Part shown: piece by piece, positions 9,868 through 19,477 of the stretch
How positions within the stretch are numbered: the stretch's first letter is position 1
Layout of the letters: the number at the start of each line of letters is the position of its first letter
From: Chara braunii
Taxonomy: Eukaryota; Streptophyta; Charophyceae; Charales; Characeae
NCBI GenBank assembly: GCA_003427395.1
Contig: BFEA01000777.1
Span: 472,959-501,019, forward strand
Reading direction: 5' to 3'
Length of the DNA: 28,061 bases
Position numbers and translations under genes: made by a program
The notes under the pieces: generated by a model
Database searches by the model: none
Seen by the model: only the letters and a program-made list of their open reading frames with translations
Told to the model about the DNA's origin: nothing

Positions 9868-10289
9868 GCACAAGCGGTTATCGGGTAGTTGAAAATTCAG
9901 GAATGAAAATTCTGAAGTGAGAGTTTTTGGCAGTCTGAAAATCCTAAATAGTCCTGAAGTGTTGAAAGGTCCGAAGACCCTGAAAACTACATGTTCAGGC
10001 AGGTTGCATCCTGAAGTGGTGAACGGTATCCTGAAGTGGTCAAGTGAGAGTTTTGATTAGTCTGAAAGCCCTGAATGGTCCTGAAGTGGTGAAAGGTCCG
10101 AAGACTATGAAAACAAATTTTCACCACTTGAAGATGCAGCCTGCCTAAACAAGTGGTTTTCAGGGTCTTCGGAGCTTTCACCACTTCATGAGGTCCGAAG
10201 ACCATGAAAACCACCTGTTTAGGCAGGCTGCATCATGAAGTGTTGAAGGGTGTCTTGAAGTGGTGATGAAAAATACGACTGTTGTTAAC
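9868..10289. mobile_element. Palindromic repeat insertion inside pol with 15-bp target duplication
   Basis: The pol reading frame breaks off at 10290-10304 and resumes at 9853-9867. These two 15-base segments (CTTCTCTCTCTTTTT and CTTGTCTATCTTTTT) match at 13 positions and encode the same pol site twice, as expected for a target-site duplication. The 422-base insert consists of related units containing GGTCCGAAGACCCTGAAAAC and TTTAGGCAGGCTGCAT. Copies lie on the plus strand near 9969, 10085 and 10193, and one inverted copy lies at about 10131-10187, so 10084-10115 can pair with 10156-10187. No transposase and no clear terminal inverted repeats are visible. It could be a MITE-like or SINE-like sequence, or an expanded satellite. 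Confidence 0.7.
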
Positions 10290-11288
10290 CTTCTCTCTCT
10301 TTTTGGGGTCAGGACTCCTACCCTTGGAGAAACATATGAAACTCAAGATTATTACTTCTGGCTGAAAGAGAAGGGACTTTGGTCTACTGGCAGTCGTGTT
10401 ATATTTTTGAAGTCTCTCTAGGCAATTTTTACTCCTTCAGCATGTTCCCAGACAAACTTTCTGACTCCACCTGCGACCAAATCATCAATATAGGGGCTGG
10501 TTATTTCAGGAGATATATCTTGCATGACTTGGATCATATCCCTTTGAACCACTGTCACACCGTTAGTCCAACCCTGAGGCACCACACACATCTGAATGAG
10601 CCCTCTTGGCGTGTACATGACAGTCATTGGTCGGCTAGTGGGGTCAATGAGAAACTTATCATAGCCAGAATACAAGTCAACTAGGGAATAGATGCATCGA
10701 CCAGCAAAAGATTCAGAGAGGAGATCAGCATTAGGAAGGCTACCTGCATCATGTACCGTCACAGAGTTGGTTCTGAAGATTTTGTATCCATCTCAATCCA
10801 CTTCCTGGTTTCTAAAAGCAAAACCAGTGGTTAACATACGGTCCATCAGCAGGTTCAGCAACATTCGATGCAATCTTCTTGTCAAGATATTTTACAACCT
10901 CTGCTTCTTCTTTCATAGCATACTTGGTCGGCCTATCATTCCATGGAACATGATCAACTGTCCAGTTTTTTGCCATCTTGATCATATCTACGTCCAACCG
11001 CCCTCTCTCTTCATCATTAAAGGAGAATGCACCCGAGAGCTCCTGACACATTTTGAAGATATATTTTTTCTCTTTAGGCAGGATAAACTGATCCGAGTCT
11101 ATCTTCATTGTGTCAAATCTCTCTTTGGTAACTCTATTCCCCAATTTTGCAGATTCTCTCAATGCTTTAATAATCTCCCTCTCCTTTTTCAATGCTACAT
11201 CATAATCCGTTTCTATTAGGACTTCCACCGGATTTTTTTTCAACCCCTTGGGCTTGTATTTTCTTTTTGACCCTGTGGCTATTTTCAT
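10290..11288 (-). pseudogene. Reverse transcriptase (Ty3/gypsy), nonfunctional
   Basis: RNA-directed DNA polymerase of the element. The first segment (11288-10812) carries a KRKYKP linker, an EERGRLDVDMI stretch, VPWNDRPTKYAM, and GPYVNHWFCF, the usual lead-in to the fingers. It is ended by a TAG, after which the frame still reads GLRWIQNLQ. A one-base frameshift near 10765 leads to the palm segment (10762-10418): SLVDLYSGYDKF with the first catalytic Asp, CVVPQGWTN, and the catalytic YIDDL. A further frame change near 10415 gives YNTTASRPKS and GRSPDPKK before the insertion at 9868-10289. There are at least three breaks. The catalytic YIDD itself is intact. Confidence 0.92.
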
Positions 11289-12511
11289 AAAAAAAGGTGA
11301 GTCGATGCAAATTTTAGTTTCATATTTCCACCTTCAGCAGTCTCTATAGCCTTCTTAAATGCTTCAATTTGTCCATCTTCATGCTCGAGATTACCAAGGG
11401 ATTTTATTGTTTTCGAAACTTGATTGATACCCACTGAAATCTCTTTCTTTGCTTCTTGTTTTCCCTCTTCTCTTAGTCTCCTAATCCTTTCAGTAGACTC
11501 TTCTCTTCTGATTAAATTAGCAGACAATTGATGCTTGAAATCACTTTTAATGCAAACCATGAAGTTTTGCTCCTGAGAATGAGAAGTCTCAGGATCTTGT
11601 AGGCCGATCCAAGATGACCCCTCACGACTGAAAAATTGGACCGCCTCCATCCTATGCAAGAATGGAGTTCTCAAGATATAGTCATGGTATAATCCCTGCA
11701 CTACAAAACCCAGCAATTCCACTGTTATGGTTCAGACTCTGATAGGCAGGTTATCAATAAATCCTGCTACAAAAAGTTCTCTTGCAATATTACTTAATAT
11801 ATTTTTCGCAGGTCCATCAATAGATAAATTACAAGCCTCCATTGTTCTTCGTGAAATGAGTATCATCTTTGTCCCAGAGTTCACTAGGGCTAGAATCTTC
11901 ACTTGATTAATACGAATAGTCAGGTGCCCACATCCCATGGTTGCAAATCTTATCTTGCAGTCTGGCAGTGACATGTTTACCAGACTGGGAAAAACTGATT
12001 CCAAGTAATCGACTTCTAATTTCTTCTTCTAAATCAACTTCTTCAGTTTCTCTCTCAATTTGGGTGCTAGAGTCATTGCTTCCTTGAAGGACAGAGTTAC
12101 TTCAGTCTTTTTCAGCATTTTAGTAATTACATCAGAAATCACTGTCTCATCTTCTAAATCACTCTTCAGAAAAAAAATTATCTTTCTTCCTTGCTCATTC
12201 TTTCTATATGGAAATTCTGGTTCTGGGTCATCAAGAATATTAATCAGTGACTCCTCAGCCTTCCTTCTTTTATTTTCCTCTATCATATGAGGCGTCATGC
12301 GTGTCTGAAGGTTTCTCACTTCACCAAGCGTGACACTGGGTTCCATGACGAGCTCTGGAGGTAGATCACCATCAAATGACATCATGTTTGCCAGAAAACG
12401 AACCATTTCATTGGAAGGAGATTCTACTAATTCAGAAGGATTCTGAGAAGTAGGATTCCCTTCCAACGGAGGCTCACTTGTAGAAGCCTCGCCAGACACA
12501 CACTCTGTCAA
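11285..12511 (-). pseudogene. Gag-pol linker and aspartic protease, active-site Asp changed
   Basis: One frame runs from 12511 to 11285 with only a TAG at 12029-12031 and a TGA at 11732-11734. The first 160 codons are an acidic linker after gag. The protease follows: VKILALVNSGTKMILIS at the active site, and the flap-side segment DYILRTPFLHRME. In working retropepsins the motif is D-S/T-G; here the codon is AAC (Asn) instead of an Asp codon, a single G-to-A change, which would abolish catalysis. The last part (11722-11285) is a Glu/Lys/Gln-rich spacer. It ends at seven T bases and an ATGA where its TGA overlaps the ATG of the RT segment. The 12511 start is only the edge of the frame; the original was probably joined to gag by a frameshift near 12474-12511. 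Confidence 0.8.
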
Positions 12512-13745
12512 ATGTTAAAGATTGCAGGGATAACTTAATTGTGGTATGAGGATCACTTATTTTCTGTACTAGTTCATTAGGCAACTCATCAATGAGAAAA
12601 TGAATATTCACATTACTCTTTCTCTTCTTCTTCGTCTTCATCTTTTCATCATGTTTAAGAGCAAGAAGTCTCATACCTCCTGGATGTCTGGGGTCCAACT
12701 TGTTCCATGAACTATCACAGACATGGCTCATTGCATCCTTCTTTGCCACCCCACTCCTTACATCCTCCTCAAGAGGCCTGCAATAGGTGGTAGTGTGACC
12801 CCCTTCACCACAATAGTAACAAACAAAACTCTTCTTAGGACGCTCATCATACTTATTTTTTTCTCTATTTCCTCTATCACCATTCTTTTCGTTCTTTCTG
12901 GATCTGGAAGAGTCTCCCTTCTTACCATAGCCTTCATCATCATCATCATCAGTATCATCCTCTTCACTTTGAACTTTCTTCTTTCCTCTGTCATCCACAG
13001 CATGATTTGCAGGCCTTGCAGGCATAAAGTTAGCCATCACTTTTTGAATAATATTCTCAGCACTCAGATTGTTCCCTCTGTTCATACCATTCTCAGTTTC
13101 TCAATCCTTGGCCAAAGTACTGATCTGATCCAGTAACCATTTCTTATGAGAAATTGTGGGTAGAGTCCTTACAATTGCAACCATTTCATCCCATCTGAGA
13201 GGATAGTGTTGTGTTTGATTGAGTACTGTCTGCCTTTCAGTATTAGTAAAATTTGTCAAAAATATATGGCATCTATGGGCTTCGTCCAAATGTGGTATTC
13301 TTTTTGTTGTTCGGATGAAGGTCTGAAGAAAAATATTGAAAGTGTCACACTTAGCTCTTCTGATGTTGAGTAAGTCCTTGGTTGTGGTTGGAACTTAGTC
13401 CTTCTCAAATTCCTTTTTCATTCTCTCTTTGACCTCTTCCCATGTAGTGGCACCTTCCATTAGTTCCTGAACAACCAATCTTGAGTCAGTATCACAATAG
13501 GAAAGTCGTTGCTTATCTGTCCAACCGTAGCTGATACCAAATAATTCATACTCATCCAAGAAATCATTTACTTGAGGCTCTTTAAAACATGAGATTCTCT
13601 CATCTGACCTCTTTGCTCTTGCAATGTCTGACCCTCCTTTTATAATGTCAACTCTCTCGACCAATTCTCGTGTAACCCCAACCAAGGCTTCTTCATTGGT
13701 CCCCGCATATGAGCTAGGTCTTGATCGTCCTGCCATCTTGACCAT
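12474..13745 (-). pseudogene. gag: Gag with CCHC zinc knuckle, three segments in one frame
   Basis: Capsid/nucleocapsid protein that packages the element RNA. A single frame starts at ATG 13745 and ends at 12474, interrupted by a TAA at 13395-13397 and a TGA at 13101-13103. The first segment has the gag-like SDERISCFKEPQVNDFLDEY and a WEEVKERMKKEFEK helix. The middle reads KDLLNIRRAKCDTF and LDEAHRCHIFLTNF. The last segment has a highly charged Asp/Lys/Arg region and one CCHC knuckle: Cys89, Cys92, His97 and Cys102 of the piece starting at 13085 (CX2CX4HX4C). Without the two nonsense codons it would be about 420 residues, a normal gag size. It ends in a different frame from the protease linker, overlapping it by about 38 bases. 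The gag start overlaps the end of the upstream ORF1. Confidence 0.85.
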
Positions 13746-14361
13746 AGACTTTTTCGAACACTTTCTTCTCTTTTTTTGTCACTCCTGTCCGCTCTTCTTC
13801 CTTGTTTTTTCAATCTCTCACTCTTCTCGCAAGAGATACAGGTTCGTTTCTCTCCTCCCTTGTCTGCTCTACCCCTTGAGAATTTTGCACATAAAGAGTA
13901 TAAGCAATAACAGATTGGGTAGTGATCAAGGGCAATGCAACTCTTCTCAGTCGTCCAATGTAATCTTCAATCAACTTTATTTCATCATCCCTACTTAGTC
14001 ATCTGTTATACCCTTTTACAGCACCCCGAATCATAAAATATCGAGTCAGATCTATAATCTCATAATCAAATTGCATTGCTTATAGCCCGCTGTTGATCCT
14101 TCTTACAAGAGAAACTCGTTCTCGAGAAGTGTGGTATGATACTCTCTCAGCAGTTCTCACTTTCACCACCTTTAATAAATAACTTATCTCAGTCTGATCA
14201 ATGACAATTCTCAGGGCAGAATCTCTCATTCGGTCAAAGAAAGGCTACAAGAACTCAACTTCATCCAGGGTAGAAAGGTTTCTATCAGAGATCCGAAGAG
14301 TCTCTTCTACCTCGATTATTCTACCTTTCAACACAACACCTAGTGTCAGTTGTTCAGTCAA
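13714..14361 (-). pseudogene. C-terminal part of extra ORF before gag (ORF1), decayed
   Basis: Reading the frame that begins TTG at 14361 gives about 210 codons of coherent, charged protein with only four earlier stops. It includes VEETLRISDRNLSTLDEVE, DQTEISYLLKVVKVRTAERV, IGRLRRVALPL and a basic tail, ending at TAG 13714-13716. The end overlaps the gag ATG (13745) by about 32 bases in another frame. The density of stops is far below chance for a noncoding frame of this length, so this looks like a lost coding region. It continues the modules upstream (14880-14362) after a one-base frame change. Tat/Ogre elements have an extra ORF in this place; sequence homology to theirs is untested. Confidence 0.55.
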
Positions 14362-14880
14362 GCTGGGCATTGCTAAACATCATAAGCAATATCTGAAAGG
14401 TAGATCTCAGGTTGAACATAATCAGGGATTTCGAATCTGTGTTCAAAGCTACTCAAAAGTAGGGATTTTATCATCACAGTGGAGTTTTTTTCTCTTGCTC
14501 TACCAATCTCAGCAATAGCTTCTAGCAGAGGCATTCAATCTCTTCAGTCTTCAAATCCCTTGGCGATTGAAAATTCAGAGAGCCTCTCAAATTCTTTTAC
14601 TCCCACTTTTCACGCCACTTTCCTTCTTAGCTTCTCTAGTCATTCTTTTGTCCGGTCAATGCTGACATACACCCCTTTTAAATATTTCAAGTAGTCAACC
14701 TCCTCCTACAGACTGTTGGAGGAATAAACCCTCACATCCAAACTGTCAGAGTCCAGGAATTTAACTACCGAAATATAAAATACTATATGTCATTCCCCAC
14801 AAATCTCATGTCTCAAAATTACGAAGGGGTTATCATGCCCTATCAACCCATAAAGTTTGCCCCTCACAGTAGTTATCCTA
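14362..14880 (-). pseudogene. ORF1 module 4, degenerate
   Basis: One frame from 14879 downward reads GLIGHDNPFVILRHEICGE, then after a TGA FYISVVKFLDSDSLDVRVY, then a Lys/Glu-rich helical segment, with about seven stops in all. The NPF...RHE and LDVRVY elements align with FPY...RYE and YDVRNYV of the module just upstream (15382-14882). No ORF finder would report it, but the frame is coherent to the junction with the C-terminal part near 14361. Function unknown. Confidence 0.45.
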
Positions 14881-14881
14881 G

Positions 14882-15382
14882 CTACTGAGAGTATTCTTCT
14901 TGGACTCTCTTCACTTTCCATGCAAACTTTATCATGGCAAACCAATTATCTCTCGATGGATGGATATTAGGTAAGGGGGGAGCTGGGAGTCCATCAAAGA
15001 CAGTAAATCGAGTAGATCCAGTGAAGCACTTATTTTCCCTCTCAAGTCTCTCTTTCTCTTTTAGTACAACCTCTTCAGCAAATCCCCAGCATCTCCCATA
15101 TACTGCATCAACACTCCTTTCCTTTGGAACATAGTTTCTCACATCATATACATCCAGATCCATGAAATACGATGTCAGTACATATAACCGTTCCTGCTCC
15201 TATCCGCTCTCGACCATCTCATATCTGAAAACCTCATATGGGAATGTCTCTCTCTTGCTTAGAGTGTTCAGTGACTTTAGGAGACACTCAACTTTCTCTT
15301 GACTTGGGTCTGAACCTCTGCTAAAATTCAACCTTCTCTGTCTGATTTCCTCCGCTGAAATCTCTTTAGTTCTCATGACCAC
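14882..15382 (-). pseudogene. ORF1 module 3, two open pieces in one frame
   Basis: The pieces 15382-15200 and 15163-14882 share a frame and are split by a stop near 15200. The module begins with a basic linker, then TLSKRETFPYEVFRYEM, then DLDVYDVRNYVPKERSVDA, a Lys/Glu-rich segment, and LPAPPLPNIHPSRDNWFAMI. The same landmarks in the same order occur in module 2 (FPYRYE, DIYDIRTYVKE, VPIPSIPHNYCDGTNWLPII), so the two are paralogous. Its first codons overlap the end of module 2 in another frame by 17 bases, suggesting one former ORF split by a frameshift. No known domain recognised. Confidence 0.6.
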
Positions 15383-15779
15383 CGATTATTTTCTCCCACG
15401 TCAATACCATGTTGATAATTGGCAACCAATTAGTCCCATCACAATAGTTGTGAGGTATAGAAGGGATTGGAACAGTCTTATACGTCACTGACATCACACC
15501 CCATTTCACTTTCTTCTTTTGCTTGATCAGATATGCCTTTTCATCATAGATAAATTGGGTCACAATCTCCCATAGCCAACTAAAGTTCTCACCATCATTG
15601 ATGCCTCCTTCTTTGACGTATGTGCGAATATCATAGATATCTCCCTCCAAGAAGTGAGTCAGCACTACGCGGATGGTTGAGCCACGGGAGTGATAGCCCC
15701 AACAGCCCTCATATCGATAAGGAAATATCCCATTAGAGGTGAGTTTGGATAACTCTTTCAGTGCACTGTTGACCCACAT
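15366..15779 (-). CDS. ORF1 module 2, unknown 137-aa protein
   Basis: Open from ATG 15779. Landmarks: LKELSKLTSNGIFPYRYEGCW at residues 8-28 (FPY at 18-20), a hydrophobic strand leading to FLEGDIYDIRTYVKEGG near the middle, Trp-rich SWLWEIV, a lysine run, then VPIPSIPHNYCDGTNWLPII and a WEKII end. It lies between the primer-binding site and gag, on the coding strand of the element. It shares its order of motifs with the ORFs at 15382-14882 and 17256-16603. It may be one repeat of a larger ORF1 polyprotein rather than a separate gene. I know no family with this pattern. Confidence 0.55.
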   Translation of the reverse strand: MWVNSALKELSKLTSNGIFPYRYEGCWGYHSRGSTIRVVLTHFLEGDIYDIRTYVKEGGINDGENFSWLWEIVTQFIYDEKAYLIKQKKKVKWGVMSVTYKTVPIPSIPHNYCDGTNWLPIINMVLTWEKIIGGHEN

Positions 15780-15960
15780 TTGTCTTGACCTGTCGCTCTT
15801 TTTCTTTCAATTCCTTCAATGTATTGTGGAGCAGTAGAACATACCTGATATCAAACTCGATTCTCTCCAATCAATAATATCAATCCTCTCCTCCGGTCCA
15901 GTGTGGTACCTCACACAAGGAAGAGAGAACTCAGTTAGCGACTAGGCTTTCTCAAAAAAA
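15780..15960 (-). pseudogene. Possible ORF1 module 5 remnant
   Basis: Upstream of module 2, frames read EFSLPCVRYHTGPEERID, then after a frame change EFDIRYVLLLHNTLKELKEK, resembling the FPY...RY and DIR-x-YV landmarks of the other modules. It is short and broken, so the call is weak. Confidence 0.25.
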
Positions 15961-16088
15961 TGATAACTCAAGAAAATAATACAGAATGAGTCTGGAAAAG
16001 TTCTAAATATGTCAACAGTTTTCAAGGTCTAATCAAAGCTCAAAGCTGCTTGCTGACCCAGGCTCGTTCTGGACACGAAAATTTTTCA

Positions 16089-16108
16089 TGTCCCCGGCAA
16101 CAGCGCCA
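16089..16108 (-). promoter_or_regulatory. Primer-binding site (PBS) of the LTR element
   Basis: On the minus strand TGGCGCTGTTGCCGGGGACA, one base from the TGGCGCCGTTGCCGGGGA-type PBS known from plant Tat/Ogre and related gypsy elements, where a cellular tRNA primes minus-strand cDNA synthesis. It is preceded by AAAA and a CA that can close the 5' LTR at 16113. This fixes the orientation and the LTR/internal border. Confidence 0.8.
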
Positions 16109-16602
16109 TTTTTGTCTCACTTTTTCCAGTCGAATCACTTTAGGCGACCGGAAAGCCAACAAGCTGTCACGGAGCGTTTTGTATGTGATTGCAATAAATA
16201 AAATAAATTAAATAATGCAAATCCCTTCCTGTTGTGTCCGTCCGGCTTCGAGCGAGACCCTTCAATTACGGTCTTCGTCGGTCCCTGGTCTTAGGAATCT
16301 TTGATTTTGATTGGGAACAGCAGAAAATCGTGCAAATAATAATCATAAAATTATGGAGTGTTATGCATGCATCAATTATGTCAATCTGATTTTGAGAACT
16401 GTATCAGAATCATCCACGAAAGCAATCATCAAACAAGAACAATGCAAAAAGCAAGACCAACTCACTCGAGTAATGACAGAGTCAAATGAATGAGAGAAGA
16501 ATGAGAACTCAGAAATAGTCTAAGGAAGTACATATGGAAGAGAACATGGTTAGCATCAATCAAGAGTCCTCACTCATTCCCCTGGACTTTAGACTCATTT
16601 TC

Positions 16603-17256
16603 TCACTTTGTTGTCCGTCGTTTGGGTTTCTTGCCATGTCTCCGTACTCTCTGAGGTTGTGGCTTCTGAATGTAAAGCCACCTGAAGCCTGCTAGTTCCA
16701 AACATTTCCATCCAAGTCCCATGGTACGGAAGTCAACCATAGCACAAAATTCCTCCCATAGACTGGGGAGATAGGGATGAGAGAAAATGTCCCTCCTTAG
16801 ATGTGGGAACTCTGAGGGTTCTGTCACCGCCACGTAATCAATCACTACAGGGGAGATGTACCTCTTAGCTAGGTCTACAAGGTCACCCCAGTATGATCCG
16901 TCTGTGAAAAAATAAGGAACCGGAGGCTTGGGATAGTTAGTGAAAAACTTAGGACCAAAGCTACAGACTAGTTTTGCTCCCCCCTGGAGTCTCTCAACTT
17001 TCCATTGCACAAACCCGACTGCAACAACCCTTACTGCATCAAAATGAGGATGTGTCTCTTTCCTCTTTTTCACATATATCCGCAGATCCTTAACTGCACC
17101 TCCTGCGAATATTGTGAGGGCGATGAAGATTGACAGGTCTTCACGCCTGAAGCCATCAATCTTGACATACTTGTAGGGGAAACTCTCTTTGACAGCAATC
17201 AGATTGAGGCTGTAAGAGACCGACTGGTCAACTTTAATGGGGTTGATCTCTCTCAT
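16603..17256 (-). CDS. Unknown 217-aa protein, relative of the ORF1 modules
   Basis: Open from ATG 17256 and the longest intact unassigned ORF of the element. Residues about 20-35 read NLIAVKESFPYKYVKIDGF; then comes a hydrophobic strand and GGAVKDLRIYVKKRKE; then VQWKVERLQGGAKLV; then PPVPYFFTDGSYWGDLVDL; and a basic tail (RRHGKKPKRR) like a nuclear localisation or nucleic-acid-binding signal. FPY, D-(L/I/V)-R-x-YV and the Pro-rich-then-W segment occur in the same order in the modules at 15779-14882. It lies about 500 bases upstream of the PBS, inside the inferred 5' LTR, so its duplication history differs from the others. Survival of the frame is notable in an otherwise broken element. No family recognised. 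Confidence 0.5.
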   Translation of the reverse strand: MREINPIKVDQSVSYSLNLIAVKESFPYKYVKIDGFRREDLSIFIALTIFAGGAVKDLRIYVKKRKETHPHFDAVRVVAVGFVQWKVERLQGGAKLVCSFGPKFFTNYPKPPVPYFFTDGSYWGDLVDLAKRYISPVVIDYVAVTEPSEFPHLRRDIFSHPYLPSLWEEFCAMVDFRTMGLGWKCLELAGFRWLYIQKPQPQRVRRHGKKPKRRTTK

Positions 17257-17379
17257 GTATTTGGTAAATAGTTACTCCCTAATAGAGGGAAAGAACAGCT
17301 TGATTGACGGGCGTCCGCTGCGGCCGAGTCGAACGTTGTCCACTGAATAAACGTCAACTACTAATGTATTGACGAACTC

Positions 17380-17660
17380 CTGAATGCTTGTTTGAAAGCT
17401 GCATGAACGCCTTTTGAATGTTGTTCTGGATGTCGTTTTGGGTGCTGCTCTGAATACTGTCTCTGAATGCTGATCTGAATGTTGTTTCTGAATACCGTTT
17501 TCTGAACGATGATTAAATGTTTGATTGATTGCTGCTTGATTGTTGATTGAAAACAAAATGTTTCGGAGATTTCTGCTGACTGAAAACTGAATATTACTGA
17601 TTAATTGTTGATTGAGAACTAAATATTACTGAAATGCCTGCTGACTGATCCTTTTGCTGT
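17380..17660. repeat. Low-complexity CTGAATGNTG / TTGATTG repeats
   Basis: Short degenerate words of the type (T)CTGAATGCTG, then TTGATTGNTG and ACTGAATATTACTGA, recur many times. ORFs across it are repeat-driven and not supported as genes. Confidence 0.55.
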
Positions 17661-17780
17661 TCGAGTTTCAATGATGTATTTTGTATCCGACTGAACCAGT
17701 CTCTTGTCTGACTCGTCCCTCCTGAACTAATTTTGTCTGAGGCTTGCACATTCCTCTTGAAATCAGCAACTAAAAATCCT

Positions 17781-18044
17781 TTACTGATCACCAGAAATGA
17801 CTTTCCTTGCATAATCAATAGGACCTATAGAAGAGAGGGTGTTGTGCAACGTCCCATAAAAATAGAAAGTGTACTCAACGATGTGTTGATCTTTCTCAAT
17901 CTCCAGAGCCCGTTCCATCATTAATCTTTGGCTAGATCGGATATCCTGGGCAATATCTTCTTCCCAGCCATCTACTTTGTCTCGGTGCAAGGTACACGTC
18001 ACTCTTAGTACGCCTTTACTCCCTTCCCCTCTACACATGCCCAT
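17781..18044 (-). CDS. Unknown 87-codon ORF in 5' LTR
   Basis: Sense to the element. It reads as a strand-helix-strand pattern: GVLRVTCTLHRDKVDGWEED, a long charged helix containing SSQRLMMERALEIEKDQH, then IVEYTFYFYGTLHN. The pattern is broadly like the conserved part of the ORF at 21575-21060 (PWITVMLSYDGG..., charged helix, MQVTVSYHE), but I cannot claim homology. It could be part of a longer, decayed coding region together with 18428-18246. Confidence 0.3.
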   Translation of the reverse strand: MGMCRGEGSKGVLRVTCTLHRDKVDGWEEDIAQDIRSSQRLMMERALEIEKDQHIVEYTFYFYGTLHNTLSSIGPIDYARKVISGDQ

Positions 18045-18245
18045 GTCACTAGTTTTTGGGAGTGGAAACTGAGGGTCTCACCGGAAAGTCATTGGCCAGT
18101 TGAGACTCCAGGGATATCACTTTATACAAGTTTGTTGTATATGAGTAGATAACCAGAATGAAAAGCGAATAGCCCTTTGGGGCTAATCCACACTTAGGGT
18201 TTCTCATGCCAGTTCCGCGAATATAATCAGTAGCTCAGACAATAA

Positions 18246-18428
18246 TCAGGCACTCAACACTTTATCAACAGTTGCTTTTTTTTCTTTCCGCATAGCCAGC
18301 ACTGTTCGAAGCCGGTTTTTTTTTTTCCAGTCCAAAGTTAAACAGAATCTGTCGGAGTATGAGATTGGGACAATGATCTTTCTCTCATGACTACATGTTG
18401 AATTTTCCCAGGCACCAACTTCAATCAC
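18246..18428 (-). CDS. Short unknown ORF in 5' LTR
   Basis: A 60-codon sense ORF with hydrophobic strand KIIVPISYSDRFCLTLDW followed by a basic helix. A run of about nine T bases on the plus strand near 18318 encodes its KKK. No relatives recognised; it may be a remnant or chance. Confidence 0.2.
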   Translation of the reverse strand: MIEVGAWENSTCSHERKIIVPISYSDRFCLTLDWKKKNRLRTVLAMRKEKKATVDKVLSA

Positions 18429-19477
18429 TCTACAAGGAAAGTTTCGGTCAAGATCGCCCCAAATCAGTTAGAAGGAGATGCATGAACTTAGAGGCCTCGC
18501 GTAGGATAGTTAGCGTCAGTATGAACTGTCTGAATATTCTCTTGACTTTTGAGTCTCAACGTGACAAATCCACAAGAGGGGTTCACGCAATGGCTGTCGT
18601 TTTATCAGTGGCGCGGAGAGACCTTACACACATTAGATACATCGGTGTCTGACAGGGAAACTTGTACAACATCAGACTTAACCAACAACGGCCTTTTCAC
18701 GATTTATCAATCAGATGTGAGGTTATGTTCAGTCGCACGAAAAAACCCATATAGTTGGAGTACTCTCATAGTATCTTCTCCGTTTTAGCACATGGGTCAC
18801 TGCTATCTGGGTGAAAACTCCAGGAGGGGCGGTTAATTCTTGATCAGGCGCTGCCCCAAGAGCGTGGAAATTAGCAGTTCCTCTCAGGTAATGCATGTGT
18901 TTTAACGTCGTCATTGATCAAGCATGAAAGGCTTTCGAGTTAACATTCAGAGACTAAGAGTGGACGATGTCAGTCTCCGTCAATCAGGAACTTGACAATA
19001 AGGTAAGTTAACTTTCTCAGTTGTCTCTTCTTACTCCAACGTTTCATTAACCCGACCTCAATGCTCAGGACTGGCGAGAGGGGTTGATAGCTCTACTGAT
19101 TAACAATGCGCGTGTAGACTTGGAAAAGTTTTCACAAGCTCAGTCTGTGTTTCTTTCTTTAAGAATTTGCAAACTTTGCATGATGGCTCACTAGTTTTAT
19201 CGTTGTTTTCTTTTGAGAGACTGCAAACCCGAGAGAATAATGCAAGCTCGCATAGGGAAAACTCTTGCACAGTGCTGGTTAACTCAGGTCCCTTTTATAT
19301 TTCTCCCACCATCGACCAATAGTTCTTTTTGAAGAATGAGAACAGAGAAATTACTCGACCCCGTCTGAGTACTTTTGATACAATAATAGATCAGCAAACC
19401 ATTTTGTTTCTGATGATATCAAACAAGCCAAACTCCAAGTATACTTAGCTGTTACACGGCGTGAACTGACTGCACTT
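18429..19477. other. No gene seen (inferred 5' LTR, U5 side)
   Basis: Short ORFs on both strands without domains. No tRNA, clear repeat or promoter is recognised. It has no counterpart in the truncated 3' LTR. Confidence 0.4.

Noticed and set aside
9987-10214. 75-codon minus-strand ORF within the pol insertion
   Set aside because: It is a translation of the palindromic repeat units; no evidence of coding.
17272-17556. 94-codon ORF upstream of the 217-aa ORF
   Set aside because: Its Gln/Thr/Ser-rich sequence is produced by the low-complexity CTGAATG repeats.
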